Assembly (NCBI RefSeq): GCF_006385785.1
Contig: NZ_VFSH01000017.1
Location: 1-37,208, forward strand
Source of the DNA: Streptococcus shenyangsis
Lineage (GTDB): Bacteria > Bacillota > Bacilli > Lactobacillales > Streptococcaceae
Reading direction: 5' to 3'
DNA length: 37,208 bases
Below the pieces are notes generated by a model. The model worked only from the letters and a program-made list of their open reading frames with translations. It was not told where the DNA came from and ran no database searches. Below, piece after piece: positions 31,408 to 37,208 of this stretch. A program made the position numbers and the translations under genes. Within the stretch, counting starts at the first letter, position 1; every line of letters begins with the position of its first letter.

Positions 31408-32122
31408 TTCTCGCTCCTTTCTGCTTGCGTTTCATAATGTGTTTGCTGATAGCAATACTCAATTCATAGAGTAAAATCAAGGGGGCAGTCATTGCCAAAT
31501 CACTAACAAAGTCGGCTGGTGTCAAGATGACTGCAAGTACCAATAAGATAAAATAAGCATATCGGCGATAAGCAATCAACAATTCTGGTCCAATGAGCCC
31601 AATCGACGTCAAAAAGGCAATGATAACCGGCAATTCAAAAATCAGAGCCAAGGGCAAGGTCGTTTGAAAAACAAAGGACAGATAATTTTGGGCTGTTAAC
31701 TGCGTTTCAAATAGTCCTTCTCCTAGCCCTAATAAAACCTGAAGTAAGGCTGGTGTTACAAAGTAAAAACCAAAAACTAGTCCAACTAGAAAACAAAGGA
31801 AACTAGCTGGAATATAAGCAAAAATAGCTCTAGCTTCTTCCTTCTTTAAACCAGGTTTAATGAAAGACCAAATATGATACACCGTGTAAGGTAGGGTGAT
31901 AGTAAAGGCCATCAGACTAGCTAAGCGTATGTAAATCCATAAAATATCATTTGGCCCTAAAACAATCAACTTTTGCTGAAAAGATTGGGTCACATACTGG
32001 TAAATTTGATCTGCAAAAAGCAGTGAAACACAGAATACCAAAAAGAAACAAATGACCACTGCCAATAATCTCTTTCTAAACTCTACCAGATGTTCAACGA
32101 TTGTCAATTCTTTTCTATCCAT
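31391..32122 (-). CDS. tatC: Sec-independent translocase protein TatC
   Basis: TatC is the multi-spanning receptor for twin-arginine signal peptides. Six membrane segments are visible. Family marks are MDRKELTIVEHLVEFRKRLL at the N-terminus (E-H-L-x-E-x-R-x-R), WSFIKPGLKKEEARAI (F-x-x-P-G-L-x-x-x-E) and the end VILTPADFVSDLAMTAPLIL. The ATG at 32122 gives 243 residues and overlaps the efeU stop by 8 bp; an upstream TTG at 32152 is less likely. AGGGTGAAG is the ribosome site. Confidence 0.95.
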   Translation of the reverse strand: MDRKELTIVEHLVEFRKRLLAVVICFFLVFCVSLLFADQIYQYVTQSFQQKLIVLGPNDILWIYIRLASLMAFTITLPYTVYHIWSFIKPGLKKEEARAIFAYIPASFLCFLVGLVFGFYFVTPALLQVLLGLGEGLFETQLTAQNYLSFVFQTTLPLALIFELPVIIAFLTSIGLIGPELLIAYRRYAYFILLVLAVILTPADFVSDLAMTAPLILLYELSIAISKHIMKRKQKGARNGNLT

Positions 32123-33812
32123 CGTATTCTTCACCCTGTCTGAAAGTGACAATCAAGACAATAATAATAAAGATTAGCTGACTGATTAAACCTTCCCAAC
32201 TTGGGTAAATTCCAAGCAGGTCGATTGTTGGAAATCCTGTCAGCAAGTGATTTGGTGCCATATTGGTCAACTGAAGAGCGTGGACACTAACCCCCAGCAT
32301 CTTGAAAGCCAGAGCATAAATCATCCAAGTCAGGATAAAGAAGACCTTATGTGGCAGGAAGAATTGACTGGCCTTATTCATCATGATTGCAATAATTACC
32401 AGAACCAGCAAGGCAAGTGAAATTCCCAAGACAAATTCAAAACTGGAAATTCTTGGTATAATCCCAACATAAAAGAGAATGGTTTCTGCTCCCTCACGGA
32501 AAACAGCTAGAAAACTGAGAGCAAACATGGAAATAAAGGAACCTGTCTTAGTCACTGTTTCCATTTGTGACTCCATAAAGGTATTCCATTTTTTGACTGA
32601 GGACTTGCTGTGAAGCCAGATTCCAATCAAAATCATCATAACTACCGCAAAAATCCCCACTGCTCCTTCGATGATTTCACGATTGGATCCTGATGTCACT
32701 GCTGGAAAAGCAATTTGCAGGATGAAAGCAATAACCAGACTTGCCATGATTCCTGTGATAGCACCACCATAAACCCACTTGAGCCCTTTACGCAGCTTGG
32801 CTGCTTTCAAGGTCGTTACCAAAGCCATAACGATTAAAAGGGCCTCTACACCTTCTCTCAGGAGAATGAGCATAGCATCAAAGGCATTGTAACGTGCACT
32901 GGTATCAATTTGTGATAAATCTACAATCAGTTTTTCTAATTTTTCTTGGTATTCCTTTTCACTTCCCTTGACCATAATCACAGGGCTTTCACTTTCCACT
33001 CGAGTATAGAGGGAAGGATTGGTCGTGCTAACAGAACCTTCAATTGTTGGCCAGATAGTGATGAATTCCTTCATACTAGCGGCTCCTGATGCTTGATCAC
33101 CAGCTTGAAATTGTTCCAAAGCCTTCTTCAAAAGGGCAATGCCGTCTTTGAGAGTCAAATCCGAAGATGTTGCTGCTATTTCTTTTCCAGTTACAAAATC
33201 ATCAATAGCCTTTTTTAAGTTCTCAAAGGAAGTCTGGATTGAGTTGAAATCTGTAGGCTCGGTTTCCATACTACTACGCAAGAAAGAAATAGCTGTTTCA
33301 ACACGGCCGTAATGGGCTGTACTATTGTCACGAACCACACTTTCATTGATGGTCCAAGTGGAATTCATTTTCTTAAAGGCTTCTCGAACCTTTTCCAAAT
33401 CTTTGGAGGAAATGGCTTGTTCCAAGGCTTCAAAACGAGGACTTAGACGGTTTACCAACTTTTCCTTTTCCGCATCTAGGTCAACAGGATTTTGTTCTTT
33501 TTCAAAGGCTAATAGGGCTGCAGAAAGTTCGGTGAGTTTGTCATCAGTAATCTCGCCTGATTGAGCTAACTTTTCCTTAACAACCTTACCAGCCTCAGAA
33601 TCCTTATTTTCTACTCCTTCGAAGTCTGTTGCCATCTCTGTAACAAGTTTCTGTGCTTCAGACTGATTGCCATTTTTGACCGCTTTAGAAGCATCTGTGA
33701 TTTTTACAAAGTAAGAACTCAAGCTTTCTTGAGCACCTACTGGGGAAAGAATTAAAAATAACAAAGCTAAAACTAGTAACCAGCTTTTAGCCTTCCAATA
33801 ATTTCTGACCAA
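32115..33812 (-). CDS. efeU: Iron permease EfeU (FTR1 family) with N-terminal extracytoplasmic domain
   Basis: EfeU is the membrane permease of the EfeUOB iron importer. A signal peptide (KSWLLVLALLFLILSPVGAQ) leads a roughly 310-residue helical extracytoplasmic domain, then the FTR1 membrane part with the two iron-binding REXXE motifs, LLREGVEALL and FREGAETILF, and seven helices. The start is a TTG at 33812 (LVRNYWKAK), 6 nt after AGGAGG and inside the end of efeB (26-bp overlap), giving 565 residues; a longer frame to 33881 lies wholly inside efeB. The large N-terminal domain is typical of Gram-positive EfeU. Confidence 0.92.
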   Translation of the reverse strand: MVRNYWKAKSWLLVLALLFLILSPVGAQESLSSYFVKITDASKAVKNGNQSEAQKLVTEMATDFEGVENKDSEAGKVVKEKLAQSGEITDDKLTELSAALLAFEKEQNPVDLDAEKEKLVNRLSPRFEALEQAISSKDLEKVREAFKKMNSTWTINESVVRDNSTAHYGRVETAISFLRSSMETEPTDFNSIQTSFENLKKAIDDFVTGKEIAATSSDLTLKDGIALLKKALEQFQAGDQASGAASMKEFITIWPTIEGSVSTTNPSLYTRVESESPVIMVKGSEKEYQEKLEKLIVDLSQIDTSARYNAFDAMLILLREGVEALLIVMALVTTLKAAKLRKGLKWVYGGAITGIMASLVIAFILQIAFPAVTSGSNREIIEGAVGIFAVVMMILIGIWLHSKSSVKKWNTFMESQMETVTKTGSFISMFALSFLAVFREGAETILFYVGIIPRISSFEFVLGISLALLVLVIIAIMMNKASQFFLPHKVFFILTWMIYALAFKMLGVSVHALQLTNMAPNHLLTGFPTIDLLGIYPSWEGLISQLIFIIIVLIVTFRQGEEYDG

Positions 33813-35001
33813 TGTAGCCTCCTTTCTCCACACCACCAAAGCAAGCAAAGAGTCCACTACCGATATGAGTGATGTATTCATTCATCTTATCTGTAGCACC
33901 TAGATTGGTTTGAACCTTGACAAAGTTATCAGGATCCTTCTGGAAAGAAATGAAGAGCAAGCCCGTATCAAACTGGCCAGTTTTTTCATCAATCCCATCT
34001 GAGTAAGAGTAAGAACGACGTAAAAGTGGTTTCTCCACTTCTTTAGCCAAACGAACATGCGAATCATCAGGTAAGAGACTCAAATCCACTTCATCAAACT
34101 CATTTTTCTTACCAAAGGGGGCACCACTTTCCTTGTAACGACCAAAGGTATTTTCTTGTTCTTCAAGACTAGTACGGTCCCAGGTCTCTAAAAACATCTG
34201 AATCCGACGAACTGCCATATAAGATCCATTTTCCATCCAGTCCTTACTATCAGCCCAGATGACGCGGTCAAAGTCTTGCTCCTTGGTTGGATTTGCTGTC
34301 CCATCTTTAAAACCAAAGAGGTTACGCGGAGTCTCCATTCGATCTCCGATAGCTGCAAAACCAGACTGACTCCAACGAAGGGTCACCGCATTTCTCCCCT
34401 TACGGATGAGATTTCGAATAGCATGAAAGGCAACTTGCTCATCATCGGCACAAGCCTGAATCACAATATCTCCACCAGTATATTTTTCACGCAATTGCTC
34501 TTTAGGAAAAGGCGGTAAATCCCTAAACAGTTGTGGACGCTTGTTTTCCAAGTTCATCTTTTTCAAGAAACTCGCAGAAACACCAAAAGTTAGCGTCAAA
34601 CGATGAGGATTGAGCCCGACTGTTTCACCAGTATCGCTCGGAGGCAAGAGAGCATTCTGGCCATCTTTTTTGACCAATTCCCCCTCGACCAACTTGGCAC
34701 TATAATCCGTCCAATCCTTGAACAACTGAATAATCTTATCCTTATCCGTCGTATGCAAATCCAAGACAACAAAATAGATATTTTTTTGCATGGGCGTACT
34801 AATCCCTGCTTGATGCTTGCCATAAAAAGCAATTTTTTCATTTCCGTACGAGATTTTTTCCTGACTTCCTAGCTTAGGTGCGAAAAAAGCAGAAGCACCA
34901 GAGAGTCCTAGCGCTAAACCAGCCCCTCCAATCCCTGCTTTTTTTAGAAATTCTCGACGGTCCATTTTCTTTTCAAAAAACTTTTCGTCTTTTTCAGTCA
35001 T
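33787..35001 (-). CDS. efeB: Dye-decolorising heme peroxidase EfeB, Tat-exported
   Basis: EfeB is a DyP-type peroxidase acting outside the membrane in iron uptake; proposed roles are oxidation of ferrous iron or iron release from heme. The Tat signal is MDRREFLKKAGIGGAGLALG (Arg15-Arg16), ending SGASAFFAP. The DyP domain has FGFKDGTANP (GXXDG, catalytic Asp), YMAVRRIQMFLETW and the heme-ligand region near SHVRLAKEVEKPLLRRSYSY. 404 residues fits the A-type DyP. It lies 5 bp after efeO and is the only clear Tat substrate in the window. Confidence 0.94.
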   Translation of the reverse strand: MTEKDEKFFEKKMDRREFLKKAGIGGAGLALGLSGASAFFAPKLGSQEKISYGNEKIAFYGKHQAGISTPMQKNIYFVVLDLHTTDKDKIIQLFKDWTDYSAKLVEGELVKKDGQNALLPPSDTGETVGLNPHRLTLTFGVSASFLKKMNLENKRPQLFRDLPPFPKEQLREKYTGGDIVIQACADDEQVAFHAIRNLIRKGRNAVTLRWSQSGFAAIGDRMETPRNLFGFKDGTANPTKEQDFDRVIWADSKDWMENGSYMAVRRIQMFLETWDRTSLEEQENTFGRYKESGAPFGKKNEFDEVDLSLLPDDSHVRLAKEVEKPLLRRSYSYSDGIDEKTGQFDTGLLFISFQKDPDNFVKVQTNLGATDKMNEYITHIGSGLFACFGGVEKGGYIGQKLLEG

Positions 35002-35006
35002 GACTC

Positions 35007-35879
35007 TTATTCTCCACTAAGAAATTTACCCATTTGTGATAGAGGCTCACCAAGTTTTGTCACAGCTTCTGACAATTCTTTGGTATCTTCTTTTGTCAAA
35101 TCAGTATAGAGCTTATAGTGTTCCTTGTCGGTCATGTGTTTGTCCAACAAGCTATTGACAGACTTGAAATCTGCTTCCAATTCTTTAACTAGGTTAGCGT
35201 CTGATTTTTCAAGTAAAGGTTTAAAGAGTTGGAAAATCTTCTCAGCTCCCTCAATATTGGCACGGAAGTCATACAAGTCTGTATGAGAATAAATTTCCTC
35301 TTCACCTGTAATCTTGCTTTTCGCTACTTCGTTAAGCAAGTCAACTGCTCCAGTCAACATAACCTTGTAATCCACATCTACAGTTGCAATCTTAGCTTTC
35401 AATTCCTTGATATCATTAACCAACTGATCTCCGTAGATTTCAGTTCCTTTTGTTGTATTGTCTTCCCAAAGTATACGCTCGATACGATGGAAACCTGACC
35501 AACCTTTCTCGGTCTTGTTTTCGTCCATATAGTCTGCCAAACGGAAGTCAATCTTGACATCTGACTCACCAAAACTTTCGGCAATTGGTTCTGAACGCTC
35601 ATAAGACATACGAATCAATGGATAGACCTTCTTGGCTTCTTCTAACTTACCTTCTTTCAACAGTTTGACAAAGCCTTCCGTATCTGTCAAAAGTTTATCA
35701 ATTTGCTCTTGCACAAAAGTCTTATAGTCAGCTGTGGCCTTATCAAGCATTTTTTGCTTATCTTCAGACAAGGCTGTCACCTTAGACGAATCGGTTGTAT
35801 CTGCTGATTTTTCAAACCTAACAGCACAAGCTGTCAATAGCAAGGCTGAAGATAAAAGGATAAAACCTAGTTTTTTCAT
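35007..35879 (-). CDS. efeO: Iron-binding lipoprotein EfeO (M75/imelysin family)
   Basis: EfeO is the extracytoplasmic iron-binding component. It has a lipoprotein signal MKKLGFILLSSALLLTACAV with lipobox LTAC (Cys18), then an imelysin (M75) domain with GWSGFHRIERILWEDNTTKG (the HxxE metal motif). At 290 residues it matches the EfeM-like form without the cupredoxin domain. It opens the operon, behind a consensus promoter at 35936-35964. No clear Fur box is seen, though an iron-responsive regulator is expected. Confidence 0.93.
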   Translation of the reverse strand: MKKLGFILLSSALLLTACAVRFEKSADTTDSSKVTALSEDKQKMLDKATADYKTFVQEQIDKLLTDTEGFVKLLKEGKLEEAKKVYPLIRMSYERSEPIAESFGESDVKIDFRLADYMDENKTEKGWSGFHRIERILWEDNTTKGTEIYGDQLVNDIKELKAKIATVDVDYKVMLTGAVDLLNEVAKSKITGEEEIYSHTDLYDFRANIEGAEKIFQLFKPLLEKSDANLVKELEADFKSVNSLLDKHMTDKEHYKLYTDLTKEDTKELSEAVTKLGEPLSQMGKFLSGE

Positions 35880-35935
35880 TGTTTACTCCTATTGGTTCAG
35901 GAAACCTTAATTAATTTTACGTTTCATTATAACAT

Positions 35936-35964
35936 GTTTTCACTCATTTTTCAATAAATTTTCA
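35936..35964 (-). promoter_or_regulatory. Promoter of efeO-efeB-efeU-tatC-tatA
   Basis: -35 TTGAAA (35964-35959), 17-bp spacer, extended -10 TGTTATAAT (35941-35936 for the hexamer). Confidence 0.85.
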
Positions 35965-36064
35965 GACAATTTAATGTTAGTAGATTCATACTAACAATAG
36001 ACTTTTAAACCTAAAATTGATAAAATAGGAAAGAAAATAAGATAAAAGGAAACTGTAAATCACC

Positions 36065-36364
36065 ATGATGAACATGCAAAATATGATGCGTCAAGCACAA
36101 AAACTTCAAAAACAAATGGAACAAAGTCAAGCTGAGCTTGCTGCTATGCAATTTGTTGGCAAATCTGCTCAAGACCTTGTTCAAGCTACCTTAACTGGAG
36201 ATAAGAAAGTTGTCAGTATTGACTTCAATCCAGCTGTCGTTGACCCGGAAGACCTTGAAACTCTTTCTGATATGACTGTTCAAGCCATCAACTCTGCTCT
36301 TGAACAAATCGATGAAACGACTAAGAAAAAATTAGGTGCTTTCGCAGGGAAATTGCCATTCTGA
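36065..36364 (+). CDS. ebfC: Nucleoid-associated protein EbfC/YbaB
   Basis: YbaB/EbfC proteins are small dimeric DNA-binding proteins. This 99-residue protein starts [20 protein letters not shown], a helix, then the beta strands with [20 protein letters not shown], and ends with [20 protein letters not shown], all typical. AAAGGAAA is somewhat far from the first ATG, so the second ATG (36068) is possible. It is divergent from efeO with 185 bp between, and is not next to dnaX/recR here. Confidence 0.93.
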
Positions 36365-36371
36365 TAAAAAA

Positions 36372-36534
36372 GGCTCTATAATATTTATAGTGGGTAAATC
36401 CCTTATAGATATTATGGAGCCTATTTTGATGTAGAAAAAAGTCCCATAAAATCTATAGTGAAAAGCGACCAAGCCATCATTAGAAAGAATCCTATGGAAC
36501 AATTACATTTTATCACAACTGCTTGATATTGAAA
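36372..36534 (+). mobile_element. ISL3-family (IS1167-like) 5' remnant
   Basis: GGCTCTATAATATTTATAGT (36372) and its inverted partner ending ATATTATGGAGCC (36421) look like facing IS ends and also make a large stem-loop that may terminate ebfC. At 36494 a frame opens MEQLHFIT, then shifts into LLDIEN, as in the start of IS1167-type transposases as I remember them. No more of the transposase is present. Confidence 0.55.
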
Positions 36535-37089
36535 ACTTTTTTCTCATACTAAGTCCTAAACGCTAAAATCATTCTTAATCTTTTTTACCATTTGTTATTA
36601 TACTCCTAAATTCCGGCTAAAACAGTCCACCAAATTGTTCTACTTCAATACTTAAGGAGAATTGTAAATCATGCCAAACCATGAAGCAATTTAATCAAAT
36701 ATTTCATTAGTACATGGTCATCAACCCCTACTAACAGCATAGTAGCGAACTATTGTATCGCCGACTTTTCGTATGTGCTTAACTACTAAAGAGATTATAG
36801 AGACACTCTTGAGTTGCTAATAAGAATTAAAGCACCACTATAATATTCTACATTTTTACTTTTAGAGTAAGGTTTTGCGTACTCATTGAGAAGAATCTAG
36901 AGCTAGCTAATCCTCGCTTTTAGACTTTTTAGAATCTTAATAAAGAAAGCATCTACTCCCTCTTCAATTACCTTATTCCAACGTAAAGTTAGGAGAGAAT
37001 AATAATCTTATCCAATGCAATACCTTTGATTTTCGAAACTTTGACAACTGCAAAAAACAGACTTTCACAATTCGCAATATCAATCATGA
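36535..37089. other. Gene-free debris between IS remnants
   Basis: No frame with a ribosome site is visible on either strand. The DNA is AT-rich and probably made of decayed pieces. I recognise nothing in it. Confidence 0.6.
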
Positions 37090-37208
37090 CCACCCGTCAA
37101 ACGGGTGGTTTGTACCAGGGCTATAAGCCCAAATTACCAGCCAGCGCCTAAAGACGCTGGCTTTCACGTTGTTCAAGCCTCATTGCTCTTGACTCGTCAC
37201 TTGCCTCT
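37090..37208 (-). mobile_element. End of a second IS200/IS605 element, cut by the window
   Basis: Two hairpins, CCACCCGT-CAA-ACGGGTGG (37090-37108) and CCAGCG-CCTAAAGA-CGCTGG (37141-37160), precede a 46-bp stretch (37163-37208) that matches 183-228 with one mismatch. That stretch lies beside the tnpA stop in the left copy, so the transposase of this copy should follow outside the window in the same orientation. Confidence 0.7.

Noticed and set aside
32123..32152. TTG start of tatC at 32152
   Set aside because: It would lengthen the overlap with efeU and lacks a ribosome site; the ATG at 32122 opens the conserved TatC N-terminus.

Overview
The window reads as chromosome from a mitis-group Streptococcus (S. 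mitis/oralis/infantis or a close pneumococcal relative). The grounds are the tmRNA tag AKNNTSYALAA, low-GC codon use, Def/RsmG/HtpX/LemA sequences close to the pneumococcal proteins as I remember them, a pneumococcus-like gene order (uraA, ffh, ylxM, HD protein, HAD protein, rplS, crcB pair, chorismate mutase, flavodoxin, Pde2, L31) and fragments of IS3, IS200/IS605 and ISL3 elements. Species level cannot be settled from this window.

Layout. 1-900: broken insertion sequences. 970-1314: ssrA (tmRNA). 1376-14600: housekeeping genes (SGNH hydrolase, two HAD phosphatases, CapA-like protein, def, rlmB, htpX-lemA, rsmG, uraA with a PyrR attenuator, ylxM-ffh, a DUF1934 protein and an HD phosphohydrolase). 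14642-22134: a 7.5-kb island with a complete type II-A CRISPR-Cas system of the S. thermophilus CRISPR1 type (11 repeats, long csn2, cas2, cas1, tracrRNA, compact cas9), plus a small membrane-peptide gene and a broken helix-turn-helix gene. The island is bracketed by a 118/119-bp direct repeat made of the last 24 codons of the upstream HAD gene and its terminator. 22269-25741: tRNA-Arg, rplS with its leader, the fluoride-channel pair, chorismate mutase, flavodoxin, pde2 and rpmE2. 25900-31100: a decayed bacteriocin / quorum-sensing region with several very small genes, two nearly identical promoter modules and a BlpS-BlpR-BlpH-like regulatory cassette that has no recognisable pheromone gene or exporter. 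31237-35879: an overlapping efeO-efeB-efeU-tatC-tatA iron-uptake operon with its own Tat translocase. 36065-36364: ebfC. 36372-37208: ISL3 debris and the start of another IS200/IS605 element.

How the parts work together. The CRISPR units form a complete set: a cas9 promoter, a separate tracrRNA promoter, a leader promoter abutting csn2, and an array whose degenerate terminal repeat lies at the distal end, so the system looks functional. In the iron operon, EfeO (lipoprotein) and EfeB (Tat-exported DyP peroxidase) would feed the EfeU permease, and TatC/TatA are translated from the same message, so EfeB is probably the main Tat client. The bacteriocin area looks like a former blp-type locus: regulators are intact, peptides and immunity genes are partly intact, the export machinery is missing.

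The strongest leads are the direct-repeat-flanked CRISPR island, the 5' hairpin of the tracrRNA that overlaps the anti-repeat, the four-gene overlapping mini-operon of unfamiliar peptides at 26297-27124, the orphan BlpSRH-like cassette with a divergent 28-codon ORF, and two genes whose promoters predict leaderless mRNAs.
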